The notes under the pieces were generated by a model, which was not told the DNA's origin, ran no database searches, and saw only the letters and a list, made by a program, of their open reading frames with translations. A DNA stretch of 64,000 nt from Myxococcus eversor (GTDB taxonomy: Bacteria > Myxococcota > Myxococcia > Myxococcales > Myxococcaceae). Of the stretch, positions 25,083-33,621 are shown in pieces (the stretch's first letter is position 1; every line of letters begins with the position of its first letter). The position numbers were made by a program, and so were the translations under genes. The stretch lies in contig NZ_JAAIXY010000001.1 in NCBI RefSeq assembly GCF_010894455.1, positions 372,001 through 436,000 of the forward strand, in the 5' to 3' direction.

Positions 25083-27473
25083 CTATTTTGTTGTCACCAG
25101 TAGAGCTGTCGGGAGCGGCAAGATTGGGTTGGTTAACTGAGTCATGGTCTGTGTGAGTTTGATTTTTTGTATCTCGTCGTGTGGGGAAGTCGGTGATTCA
25201 TGGTCATCAGTCAGTTCGGCCACGAATGCTACCCGTTGAGATGGGCCGATCGACACTCCAACCGGATATGCGGCCACTTCCTGGTACGAGAGTTCAACAA
25301 CCCATAGGTCGTCAGATATGTCGATACCCTTTTCATCAAGGTGCACGGCGGATAGGTTGTAAGTGCGATCGAGCAGCGGAGAGTTCCGAACTCTTGCATT
25401 CTTGCTCGGCGGAAGCGCTCTCTCGTTGGGGGCGGGCCGTAGTTGAGCTGTTACTTCGCGGCAGGCCCATGTTTCCGGTGTTGCGTGGTTCACGGGTGGA
25501 TCCCATGAGACTATCAGTCGAACTCGCGGTTCCTTTGCTTTGACTAGCCAAGCTTTAGGGAGAGGCAATTGTACGCGAGCAATATCTCCTGATGCTTCTA
25601 GCAGGCCTTGCCAGAAAATTAATGCGCGTTCTGCACGAGGCGTTGCGAGGACAGTCGAGTCTGGAAATCCTCTGCCTAAGCTTCTTTCAGCCAGCGCTGC
25701 TATTGGCTTGGTGTAGGTGTTTTCCCCGCGCCGTGCGGCGGTGAGAGTCATTACTGCTCGCACGAGTGCTGCGAATGGCCGCCCAGCAATCTTCTGGAGA
25801 CGCTCTACAGTTAGTGCTGCTTCTCTTGCGAGCAGTGGGGCCGCGAAAGATGTGCCGGGGTGATCTTCCCACTCCCCAGTGCTTGAGCAGCACCAGACAC
25901 CCCCTCCAGGAATTGATTGGTAGTTGGCGCCAACATCTCCTCCTGGTGCTGAGAACTCCGGTGCTGCTGCTTGACTGATAGGTGGACCGATGCGCGTGAA
26001 TGGACTAGGCCACCCCACTGTGTTGACAATTCCAGTGGATACGGGGTGGCTCACAAAGGCGCCGCACTTGAGTGTGCTGATTCCGCTTACCCATCCACCT
26101 AGTTTCCACTGCGGATCGTCGATGTGGTCCGGATAGAGCTTCGTTGGCTGCATTCCACCCAAGGAGTTGCCTGCAGACATTATGACGACTACGTCGTTTG
26201 CGAATATGAAATTATCTAGATCTTGTGCGTAGATTAGACGCTCAGTTGTCTCTACTCGTCCGTCGTTGTGGAGAGGAGAGCCACTGAAGCTTAAATTGAA
26301 TACCCGAACTTCAGGGTTGCCTGTTGTGACGGTTCCTATGGCATCAACTACGTCTTCGTCTTGAATTACGGTTTTGGCTGCTGTGCTGTGGATTGGATCG
26401 GCAACGATGACATCTACAATTGCAATATTGCCAGGAGGAGGAACACTCACTCCACTGTAGAAGTTGAGTTCGCCAAATACGATACGAGAAGCTACAAGTG
26501 ATGCGTGGTCTCCGGCAACCGCGCTGGAATTTCTTCCTGTGTATCGTCCCCTAATAAAGTTTCCGAGCAGGTTGTGGTTCTGTGGAATTCCACAGTCGAG
26601 CACTCCCACCACAGGCAGATTACTCGGAGGAGTAGTCGTGAGAGGGGGCGGGGTAGAGGGGACTGCCGTTTGGGTTGATTTGGCGGTAGACTTCTTCCGT
26701 GCCCCATCTAACGCCGTCAGCATGGGTGGGTGTATTGCCTGAATAGAAGGAAACTCCTTCGTAAGTCGCTCAATCGACTTGCGACGAAGCATGGCGGAAA
26801 ACCATGGCCGTCCAGAAAAACTTCGCCCGGCGCGGATTAGGGTCTCGCCCTCCGTGAGAATTGATTCTGTAATTGCCCTTAGGACTAGTTCGATGTCGAT
26901 ACGTGTTAGTGAGGCGTGTAGTCTAATTACTGATTCGACGGGGGTCGATTTGCTGATGTTCTCGAGCCACGAGTCGTCGACTTTCATGTGAGGCGGAACC
27001 ACATCGAATCTATCTAAAGGGGCCCAGCGCGCTTGTTCACGCTCTCCTTCTTTTTCTAGAGCTGCAGTTGTTTTGAGGAGCTTCTCGACTCGTTGACTGG
27101 TGACATGCACAACTGCTTCGCCTGTTGCCGCAACGTCGACAAGATCGATTCCTAAGCGTCGAAAAATGAGGGATTCTTTTCCGGCAAACGAGGGTCGCTC
27201 ATCAAACTCTCCCGTAGGGTGTTTTTTCTTGTTGTCAGAGAGTTTGGGGATGGCCAGTACTGGCGTTGCGAGGAGAAAGAGACGATCGGTAGTTGTGGGA
27301 TCGAGTGATCTATCCATTGTCTGTCTTGCCGCAGTCAATGACTGGGAAAGAATTTGTCCTCGCTTAGCCCAATCGATTCGGCCGAACTTAGGTTTGCCAC
27401 CGCCGCCTTCCTTCTCTGCTCGTGAGAGTTCATGCCCTTCATTGAGGAAATAGTGGCGTGCTGGCGTGGTCAT
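25083..27473 (-). CDS. ietS: S8 (subtilisin-like) serine protease, IetS-like
   Basis: The protein has 796 residues and no signal peptide, so it is cytoplasmic. Residues 1-280 form a helical N-terminal region rich in Lys/Arg/Glu. The subtilase domain (about 285-640) has the triad Asp293 in VLDCGI, His323 in GDHASLVA and Ser542 in GTSFAAP, plus oxyanion Asn436 in SAGNS. The His motif is atypical (DHASLVA rather than HGTxVAG). A C-terminal beta domain (640-796) follows. The start overlaps the stop of the upstream AAA ATPase gene by 4 bases. This protease plus ATPase pair matches IetS of the IetAS anti-phage and plasmid-stability system. GC is about 52%, far below the neighbours, so horizontal transfer is likely. 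Confidence 0.85.
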   Translation of the reverse strand: MTTPARHYFLNEGHELSRAEKEGGGGKPKFGRIDWAKRGQILSQSLTAARQTMDRSLDPTTTDRLFLLATPVLAIPKLSDNKKKHPTGEFDERPSFAGKESLIFRRLGIDLVDVAATGEAVVHVTSQRVEKLLKTTAALEKEGEREQARWAPLDRFDVVPPHMKVDDSWLENISKSTPVESVIRLHASLTRIDIELVLRAITESILTEGETLIRAGRSFSGRPWFSAMLRRKSIERLTKEFPSIQAIHPPMLTALDGARKKSTAKSTQTAVPSTPPPLTTTPPSNLPVVGVLDCGIPQNHNLLGNFIRGRYTGRNSSAVAGDHASLVASRIVFGELNFYSGVSVPPPGNIAIVDVIVADPIHSTAAKTVIQDEDVVDAIGTVTTGNPEVRVFNLSFSGSPLHNDGRVETTERLIYAQDLDNFIFANDVVVIMSAGNSLGGMQPTKLYPDHIDDPQWKLGGWVSGISTLKCGAFVSHPVSTGIVNTVGWPSPFTRIGPPISQAAAPEFSAPGGDVGANYQSIPGGGVWCCSSTGEWEDHPGTSFAAPLLAREAALTVERLQKIAGRPFAALVRAVMTLTAARRGENTYTKPIAALAERSLGRGFPDSTVLATPRAERALIFWQGLLEASGDIARVQLPLPKAWLVKAKEPRVRLIVSWDPPVNHATPETWACREVTAQLRPAPNERALPPSKNARVRNSPLLDRTYNLSAVHLDEKGIDISDDLWVVELSYQEVAAYPVGVSIGPSQRVAFVAELTDDHESPTSPHDEIQKIKLTQTMTQLTNPILPLPTALLVTTK

Positions 27474-28384
27474 GATTGTACTTTCCGCAGCAGGGTTTCG
27501 CGCTGAGTGTTGTCGATAATCCTCAGTGCGTCTGCATAGCTTTTGCTTTGAAGTGCTCTGCGGCGCGTGTTTGGGTTGAGCTTGATGTCTCTTTTGAGGG
27601 ACTCGTGAGAGATGAAGCTAGTTAGGCCCTCTCGTGAGGGGGATTTGAACTCGAAGATGGTATCAAAACGTCGGAGGAGGGCGCTGTCGAGAGTTGAGGC
27701 AACGTTTGATGTTGCGACTACAAGTCCCCTGGGATTGGAGTGTTCTAGCTCTTGCATTAACGAGATGGTTACGCGATCGAGTTCACCAATGTCGCGCAGG
27801 TCCCCTCGGCTTCGCCCTAATGCGTCGATTTCATCAATAAGTAATACGCAGTTTGACGCTTCGGCGAAGCTAAAAAGTTCACGCAGGCGAGAGGCGGTTT
27901 GTCCGAGATATGCACCGACAATCGCATCGAGTCGGACAACATAGACTGGCAGCCCAAGTTCAGTCGCGATTGCTCGTGCGGCCATGCTTTTTCCGCAGCC
28001 AGGGGGCCCGTGAATTAGTAGATGGCGTCTTGGATTTAGTCCGTTTGCGAATAGTATGTCTTTGTGCCGGTGCTCGCTAATTATGGCTTCCATCCCATCT
28101 CGGAGTTTTCTGGGTAGGAAGACGCTAGAGAGCGGAGTCGGCGCATTGAGCGCGGATATCGCTGTTGATGTGAAAGGACGTTCGGTACTTGATTTGGAGA
28201 ACAGATCTCCGTGAGTGGCGCTGGGCGGGTGTGTTGCTAGGCTGCTTCGTAGTTGAGATGCGAGTACATGGTGGCCACGTTCCTCTTCTGCTGCAGCGAT
28301 TGCCGTGGCCGATTTTTTAGCGGCGTCCCAATTGGTTGTAGCGATGCTGTGGAATAGGCGGATAAGTTCTTGTTTATGGGACAT
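27470..28384 (-). CDS. ietA: AAA-family ATPase, IetA-like
   Basis: The product (304 residues from the ATG at 28384) has a helical N-terminus and one AAA module: Walker A GPPGCGKS (126-133), Walker B LLIDEID (181-187), sensor-1 Asn227 in ATSN and the Arg-finger region LLRRFD (about 237-241). The family is close to FtsH/spastin-type AAA. A TAGAAT box ends 5 nt before the start, and a longer frame from 28441 would swallow this promoter. It is the upstream partner of the S8 protease gene and overlaps it by 4 bases. In IetAS the ATPase is thought to control the protease; that role here is inferred. Confidence 0.86.
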   Translation of the reverse strand: MSHKQELIRLFHSIATTNWDAAKKSATAIAAAEEERGHHVLASQLRSSLATHPPSATHGDLFSKSSTERPFTSTAISALNAPTPLSSVFLPRKLRDGMEAIISEHRHKDILFANGLNPRRHLLIHGPPGCGKSMAARAIATELGLPVYVVRLDAIVGAYLGQTASRLRELFSFAEASNCVLLIDEIDALGRSRGDLRDIGELDRVTISLMQELEHSNPRGLVVATSNVASTLDSALLRRFDTIFEFKSPSREGLTSFISHESLKRDIKLNPNTRRRALQSKSYADALRIIDNTQRETLLRKVQS

Positions 28385-28818
28385 TGTTGATTCTAGTTGA
28401 TGAGGTTGAGAATGAAGATTGTTCGGTAGGCCGTCTGCCATTCGTTTGCTCTACGGTCCGCCTCAAGGAGCACCTCTTGATCGCGGGCGGAACTCGCCTG
28501 CTGCTACATGCGGTGAGTTCGTCTTCCATGAAGAAGAATCTACTCCCTGGCACTGACACAAAGTCAGGACGACGCTTACGCTTGTCTACATCGGGGGACA
28601 CTGAACAGCAGGAATGGAGGGTCCTCTCGATCTTCATGTGATGCGCAGCGAAGGCTTGAACGTGCGACTGCCTGAGTCTGTGGAGGCCGAGTGAGGGGGC
28701 GTAGGTGGTACAATCACCCTGTAGCATATGAAGGTCCGGCGGCTGGGCCAAGTGCTTCGATAGAGGCAGGGCGTGGAGACGCTGTAGCAGGGTGTTGAAG
28801 CCCACAGCCCGGCGGCCT
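28385..28818. other. Low-GC stretch without a convincing gene (434 bp), right flank of the island
   Basis: The first bases hold the TAGAAT promoter of the ATPase gene (28390-28395). Two overlapping frames of 85 and 143 codons occur on opposite strands, but neither shows a ribosome site, a motif or sensible composition. GC returns to the genomic level by about 28750, so the island boundary probably lies between 28640 and 28750. I see no tRNA, transposase or obvious direct repeat. Confidence 0.5.
28390..28395 (-). promoter_or_regulatory. -10 box of the AAA ATPase gene
   Basis: Read on the minus strand this is TAGAAT, only 5 nt upstream of the ATG at 28384. No Shine-Dalgarno sequence is present, which supports a leaderless mRNA. 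Confidence 0.45.
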
Positions 28819-29208
28819 CTAGGCCTTGCGTCGCACGCGTGCGTCCAGGCTCCAGGGCCCTCCGCCGATGAGGGCCACCGCCACCATCACCGTGAGATAG
28901 AGCAGCGCCAGCTCCATGCGGCCAAACGGGTCCGCGCGGTGGCGGAACAGCGCCACCAGCATCGTGAAGCCCGCGAACAACGCGGCCGGCCGCGTGAACA
29001 GGCCCACCGCCACGAGCACCCCACCCACCAGCTCCGCCAACGACGCGCACCACGCGAAGAAGAGCGGAAAGGGAAACCCCAGCTCCGCCACGCCCGCGGC
29101 GAACCTGGACATGTCCCCGGTGACCTTCCCCAGCCCGTGTCCCAGCCCCAGTGCAATTCCAAACACAACCCGGATCAGCGTCCAGCCCAACGCCATTCTT
29201 CCCACCAT
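28819..29208 (-). CDS. DoxX family membrane protein
   Basis: A 129-residue protein starting at the ATG at 29208 behind GGAGGA. It has four predicted membrane helices (about residues 5-22, 48-68, 72-90 and 100-118). The GLGHGLGKV segment after helix 1 and the AELVGGVLVAVGLFTRPAA segment (core GGVLVAVGLFTR) are typical of DoxX/MauE relatives. Members act in thiol/quinone redox or thiosulfate oxidation, but most bacterial DoxX proteins have no proven role. It is divergent from the neprosin-domain gene with about 136 bp between the starts. Confidence 0.9.
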   Translation of the reverse strand: MVGRMALGWTLIRVVFGIALGLGHGLGKVTGDMSRFAAGVAELGFPFPLFFAWCASLAELVGGVLVAVGLFTRPAALFAGFTMLVALFRHRADPFGRMELALLYLTVMVAVALIGGGPWSLDARVRRKA

Positions 29209-29344
29209 GCCGTAGTCCTCCGATGTGTTGCCGCATCCTCGCATGACGAAGTCGTGGCTCGAACCGAAGGATTCCCAGTGAAGCGTTCCTTCCCTGTCCT
29301 GCTGCGAATCGCAGCGGACAAGCCACGAGGAAAAGGGGCGACAT

Positions 29345-30757
29345 ATGCGTGAGCAGCAGAGGCCGTCGTGCGTCCAGCGCCGAGGGATGCGATGGGGACT
29401 TGTGTCCTGGCTGTGTCTGGGCGCGGTGGGCTGTGGCGGAGTCGCCGGGCCCGAAGCCACCGGAGCCGAGCCTTCGTCGTCCGCGTCCGCGGGGCTGGTG
29501 GAGCGCGTGCGAGATTCAGCGGAGCTGGCGAAGATGAAGGACTACGTCGACTCGCTCTACGACGCGAAGTCCGTGGTGCACCGCTTCACCAGCAAGGGCG
29601 GTGATGGCATCGACTGCGTGCCGCTGTACGCGCAGCCCGCGCTGCGGCAGCCCGGCATGGCGCACCACCGCATCCAGTTGGCGCCGGGAACCGAGCCCGT
29701 GTCGCTCGAGCGCCTCGTCGCGTCCCCCACGGCACCCGACGTGAAGTGGCGGCCCGAGCCCGCGACGCTGGAGGGTCTGGAGACCGCGCCGGACGACCTG
29801 GACGCCACGGGCGCGCTGCGTCGCTGCCCGGAGGGCTCCGTGCCCATCGTCCGACTGACGCTCGACACGCTCAAGCGCTTCGAGTCGCTGGACGACTTCC
29901 GTCAGAAGGTCCCCGGCCACCTGCGTGGCAACGCCTCGGTGGAGACCGACAAGCTCCGCTCGCTGGGGTACGGCACGCCGTCGGTGCGCGCCGGCCCCAC
30001 GGACCTGCACCAGTACGCGCACGCTTCCCAGGGCGTGGCGAACATGGGCGCCGAGGCCTTCTTCAACATCTGGAGCCCGTTCACGGAGCTGTCCAACGAG
30101 TTCAGCCTGTCGCAGATGTGGGTCGTCCGTGGCTCGGGCTCGACGCTGGAGACGGTGGAGGCCGGCTGGCAGAAGTACCGGGACCTCTACGGCGATGACC
30201 GGGCGCGCCTCTTCATCTACTTCACGCCCGACAACTACGGCAGCGGCGGTTGCTACAACCTGAGCTGCGGCGCGTTCGTCCAGGTGAACAACACCGTCAC
30301 CATTGGCGGCGGCTTCAACCAGTACAGCGTCTTCAACGGCCCGCAGTACGAGTTCAAGCTGATGTGGTTCAAGGATGGCACCACCGGCGCATGGTGGCTG
30401 AAGTTCCAGGACGTCTGGGTGGGCTACTACCCGCGCACGCGCTTCGACGCCGCGGGGTTGATGGACCGGGCCGACGTCATCGACTTCGGCGGTGAAATCA
30501 TCGACAACCGCAATGGCAACCTCCACACGTCCACGGACATGGGCAGCGGCTCCTACCCGGGGCAGGGCTTCTCCTTCTCGGCCTATACGCGCAACATGCT
30601 CTACGTGGACACCGCCAACACCTACCGGGAGCCCGCGTCGCTGGGCGCCTGGCGCAATGACAGCAACTGCTACGACATCATCCAGGGCAACAACCCGGGA
30701 GGCTGGGGCCGGTACTTCTACTTCGGCGGCCCTGGCTACAACGCCAACTGCATGTAG
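29345..30757 (+). CDS. Neprosin-domain lipoprotein (predicted glutamic prolyl endopeptidase)
   Basis: This 470-residue protein has a lipoprotein signal ending in GAVGC (Cys30). Residues 50-215 form an activation-peptide-like region, and the neprosin (DUF239) catalytic domain runs from about 216 to 470. It opens with HQYAHASQGV, then SLSQMWVV, and the predicted catalytic glutamates Glu272 in ETVEAGWQ and Glu384 in FGGEIID. YTRNM and WGRYFYFGGPG close the domain. Plant neprosin cleaves after proline at low pH. Prolyl peptidase activity in this bacterial homologue is a family-based inference. A terminator follows. Confidence 0.9.
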   Translation: MREQQRPSCVQRRGMRWGLVSWLCLGAVGCGGVAGPEATGAEPSSSASAGLVERVRDSAELAKMKDYVDSLYDAKSVVHRFTSKGGDGIDCVPLYAQPALRQPGMAHHRIQLAPGTEPVSLERLVASPTAPDVKWRPEPATLEGLETAPDDLDATGALRRCPEGSVPIVRLTLDTLKRFESLDDFRQKVPGHLRGNASVETDKLRSLGYGTPSVRAGPTDLHQYAHASQGVANMGAEAFFNIWSPFTELSNEFSLSQMWVVRGSGSTLETVEAGWQKYRDLYGDDRARLFIYFTPDNYGSGGCYNLSCGAFVQVNNTVTIGGGFNQYSVFNGPQYEFKLMWFKDGTTGAWWLKFQDVWVGYYPRTRFDAAGLMDRADVIDFGGEIIDNRNGNLHTSTDMGSGSYPGQGFSFSAYTRNMLYVDTANTYREPASLGAWRNDSNCYDIIQGNNPGGWGRYFYFGGPGYNANCM

Positions 30758-30775
30758 CCGCACCCCGTGACTCGG

Positions 30776-30810
30776 GAGGGGGGCGGGCGCCAGACGTGCC
30801 CGCTCCCCTC
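30776..30810 (+). terminator. Terminator hairpin after the neprosin gene
   Basis: A 13-bp stem with one G-U pair (30776-30788 with 30798-30810) closes a 9-nt loop. It begins 18 bp after the stop. Confidence 0.65.
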
Positions 30811-30995
30811 TCGCGGTGCTCCGTCGCAGGGAGTCGGGGCAGGGGCGCGGGCCATGGCTGGCCCAGCGCGCGCGTCGGGGGCAACTTGAAGACTGGATGG
30901 GGGCCTCCTCTCACCGTGTCGGCCGGGCGAAGAGGCTCGGGCTCGCCTGGTGGTCAGGGTGGAGCCGAGCGGGGAGCCTCCGGAACGGGAGCGCC

Positions 30996-31310
30996 ATGCA
31001 GACCGAGAACCCAACCCTGGACCTGGACAAGGTGGACGAGGCGGTGAGTGGGCGCATCGTCGACGCGGGGCCGGACCACCTCACCATCCACGACACCGGC
31101 GCGGGAGAGGACCTCACGCTGCGCATCGACGACCGCACCACCTACGCCTGGACGGACTCCCGCAAGCGGGGGCAACTGACCGACGAGGCCCAGGTCCGGG
31201 TGGGCTTCTACATCGCCGGAGGCGTGCACACGGCCGCCGAAATCATCGTGATGGACCCGGGAGATGGCGAGTCCATCGCCGCGGAGACGCTGCCCGACCA
31301 GTACCAGTGA
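30996..31310 (+). CDS. Small acidic hypothetical protein
   Basis: The product has 104 residues and starts behind CGGGAG. It is acidic, with beta-strand-like blocks (SGRIVDAGPDHLTIHD, core DHLTIHD; LTLRIDDRTTY; VRVGFYIAGG) that resemble a small OB- or SH3-like barrel as in DUF5666-type proteins. There is no signal peptide or Cys. I cannot assign a function. It stands alone between the neprosin gene and the Hsp70 gene. Confidence 0.68.
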   Translation: MQTENPTLDLDKVDEAVSGRIVDAGPDHLTIHDTGAGEDLTLRIDDRTTYAWTDSRKRGQLTDEAQVRVGFYIAGGVHTAAEIIVMDPGDGESIAAETLPDQYQ

Positions 31311-31366
31311 GCCCGCGCCGGAAGAGGCGGGTGGAGGCCTCGTTCCGGTGGTCCGCCCCTCGAGCG

Positions 31367-32881
31367 CTACGAAGCGCGCTTGGGGGCGCGCAGGTCGGTG
31401 ATGGGCAGCGGGTGACGTGCGCCCTGGGGTGAGACGAGGGCCGCGTTGAGGACGAAGTCCTGGCCCATCCGCAGCTCCAGGGTGGTGGGCCCCTTGTGCG
31501 TGGTGCGCCAGTCCAGGTCGATGCGCACGGTGCCCAGCAGCTCGCGGTCCACCGTGGTGGTGTCGAGCGATTCGAAGAGGGCGACGGAGATGGGGCCGGG
31601 GATGAGCGGCAGCTCCAGCGTGACGGATTTGGTCGCGGGCACGGGGGTGTTGGCGGGGATGACCTCGTGCTGCGCGCCGCCGGGCACCATGATGCCAATG
31701 GGCATGGGGACCACGTCCGCCAGCCCGCTGATGCCGCGCGCCAGGTTGCGCCCGAGAATCGCCGCGCCCACCGCCACGCCCAGCTCCGGGTTGACCTCCT
31801 TCTCCGAGGACAGGCGCTTGAAGTGGGCGAAGCGCTGGCGGATGACGGGCATGCGCGTCTGGCCTCCCACCAGCACCAGCTCATCCACGTGCTCGGCCTT
31901 CAGCTTCGCGCGCTCCAGCACGTCGTCGCACGCGGACGCGGCGCGCTCGATGAGCTGGAACACCATCTCCTCCAGCTGCTTGCGCGTGAGCGTGTAGTCG
32001 AAGTCGACGAAGCCGCCGTCCTTCTGGGCGATGCAGGGCACGCGCAGCACGGTGGAGTCCTTCGCGCTGAGCAGCATCTTCGCGGACTCGGCGGCGAACA
32101 CCAGCCGCTGCATCACCACCTGGTTGCCGCGCAGGTCGATGCCGTGCTGGCGCTGGAAGTCCGTCACCAGCATCTCGACGATGCGCTCGTCGAAGTTGGC
32201 GCCGCCCAGGAACGCGTCGCCGCCGGTGGCCAGCACCTTCACCACGCGGTTCTGCACCGCGAGCAGCGTGGCGTCGAACGTGCCGCCGCCCAGGTCGAAC
32301 ACCATCACCGTCTGCTCGGGGTTGCGCAGGTTGGCGTAGTACAGCGCCGCCGCCGTGGGCTCGTTGACGATGGCGCGCACCTGGAGCCCGCACTGCTGGG
32401 CGGCCTGTCGCACCGCCTCGCGCTGGCGGATGCTGGCGTGCGCGGGCACGGTGAGCACGCACTCGCGGAAGGGCTCTCCGGCCGCGTGGGTCGCCAGCGT
32501 GAGAATCTGCCGGATGACCAGTTGGGTGACGTCCGTCAGCGACGTCTGCTTCCCGTACATCGTCACCGCGGTGTAGCCGTCCGGGGCCTCCACCAGCTCG
32601 AAGGCGTACTTGTCCTTGTGCTGCGTCACGTACTCGGACTGGAAGCGGCGGCCGAGGAATCGCTTGGCGCCGAAGACGGTGTGGCGGGGGTCGTCGATGA
32701 TTTGACGCCGCGCCGCGTGGCCGACGATGGCCTTGTCCGCCGCGTGGAACCACACCACCGAGGGCAGCGTGAAGCTCTTGTCCGTCACGGGCACCAACCG
32801 CAGCTTGCCCGCCTTGTCGAAGAAGGCCGCCGAGGTGTTGGTGGTCCCGAAGTCGATTCCGAGGATGGAGGCCGTGCTCAT
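31367..32881 (-). CDS. Hsp70-family chaperone lacking the C-terminal lid
   Basis: This 504-residue protein is about 130 residues shorter than DnaK. The nucleotide-binding domain is complete: IDFGTTNTS (phosphate 1), AVRQAAQQCGL-type helix, EPTAAALYY, FDLGGGTFDATLL (phosphate 2), the GGDAFLGGANFDERI turn (core GGANFDER) and VLVGGQTRMPVIRQ (adenosine). Residues 375-504 correspond to a shortened substrate-binding beta-domain; the helical lid is absent. Myxobacteria carry several divergent DnaK paralogues, some regulatory (SglK-like). It is not next to grpE or dnaJ. Its client is unknown. Confidence 0.93.
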   Translation of the reverse strand: MSTASILGIDFGTTNTSAAFFDKAGKLRLVPVTDKSFTLPSVVWFHAADKAIVGHAARRQIIDDPRHTVFGAKRFLGRRFQSEYVTQHKDKYAFELVEAPDGYTAVTMYGKQTSLTDVTQLVIRQILTLATHAAGEPFRECVLTVPAHASIRQREAVRQAAQQCGLQVRAIVNEPTAAALYYANLRNPEQTVMVFDLGGGTFDATLLAVQNRVVKVLATGGDAFLGGANFDERIVEMLVTDFQRQHGIDLRGNQVVMQRLVFAAESAKMLLSAKDSTVLRVPCIAQKDGGFVDFDYTLTRKQLEEMVFQLIERAASACDDVLERAKLKAEHVDELVLVGGQTRMPVIRQRFAHFKRLSSEKEVNPELGVAVGAAILGRNLARGISGLADVVPMPIGIMVPGGAQHEVIPANTPVPATKSVTLELPLIPGPISVALFESLDTTTVDRELLGTVRIDLDWRTTHKGPTTLELRMGQDFVLNAALVSPQGARHPLPITDLRAPKRAS

Positions 32882-33001
32882 TCTCCTCCGAGTCTCCCAT
32901 GTCCTGAGCGACGGTTCAGCTTCGGAGCGTCCTCGTTCTCCGGCCCCGCGGCGTTTTGTGCCCGCTCGCTGTCATTTCCACCTCACCGGGGGTGGGTGCC
33001 C

Positions 33002-33574
33002 CTACACGTGCTCCATCACCATGACGGCCACGGTGTGGGGTGCGAGCGCCTCGTAGATGTGGGGCACGTCGCCGGAGAAGGTCGCGTAGTCGCCGGGGCC
33101 CAGCTCCACGGTGGCGTCGATGGGGCCCGCGCGCAGGCGGCCCTTGCTGACGACCAGGTGCTCGACGCTGCCGGGGATGTGGGGCTGGGCGTTGCGGGAG
33201 GCGCCGGGCTCCAGGCTGATGACGTAGATATCTCTGCGTGCGCCGGGAGGACAGGCGGACAGCATGATGCCGGTGAAGTGGGCCTGCTCGGAGCGGATGG
33301 CGGCGCCCTCGCCCGCGCGGATGACGCGCACCTCGCGGGTGGGCGGGTCGACCAGGCGGCTGAAGGGCACGCCCAGGGCCACGGCCAGCGCCCACAGCGT
33401 CTCGATGCTGGGGTTGCCGCTGCCTGACTCCAGCTGCGACAGCGTGGACTTGGAGATGTTGGCGCGCCGGGCCAGCTCCGACAGCGACACGTCCGCGCGC
33501 TCGCGCTCCCGGCGCAGGGCGATGGCGATGGCATCCAGCGGGCGGGGTGGCCTGGTCGTTCGTTTTACCGGCAT
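33002..33574 (-). CDS. XRE-family regulator with C-terminal cupin domain
   Basis: This 190-residue protein has an HTH (about residues 13-65) with VSLSELARRANISKSTLSQ (core ARRANISKSTLS) and a cupin barrel (about 85-185). Divergent transcription from azlCD with the starts 47 bp apart is the standard layout for a local regulator of an adjacent transporter. The cupin probably senses an amino acid or its derivative. Two copies of GTCGTTC and an inverted GAACGAC lie between the genes. Confidence 0.9.
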   Translation of the reverse strand: MPVKRTTRPPRPLDAIAIALRRERERADVSLSELARRANISKSTLSQLESGSGNPSIETLWALAVALGVPFSRLVDPPTREVRVIRAGEGAAIRSEQAHFTGIMLSACPPGARRDIYVISLEPGASRNAQPHIPGSVEHLVVSKGRLRAGPIDATVELGPGDYATFSGDVPHIYEALAPHTVAVMVMEHV

Positions 33575-33597
33575 GGTCGTTCTTATTGACGAACGAC
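33555..33597. promoter_or_regulatory. Operator candidate between the XRE-cupin gene and azlC
   Basis: GTCGTTC occurs at 33555-33561 and again exactly 21 bp on at 33576-33582, where it pairs with inverted GAACGAC at 33591-33597. The second half overlaps a TTGACG -35-like box (33586-33591) placed for azlC. The 21-bp phasing is two helical turns. Binding by the adjacent regulator is inferred. Confidence 0.55.
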
Positions 33598-33621
33598 AGG
33601 CTTCTGTCCACATTGGTGCGC

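Noticed and set aside
25083..27473. Secreted subtilisin
   Set aside because: There is no signal peptide and the start is coupled to a cytoplasmic AAA ATPase, so a cytoplasmic defence role fits better.
28384..28805. Two opposed reading frames of 85 (plus strand) and 143 (minus strand) codons in the island flank
   Set aside because: No ribosome site, no recognisable motif, and they overlap each other and the ATPase promoter.
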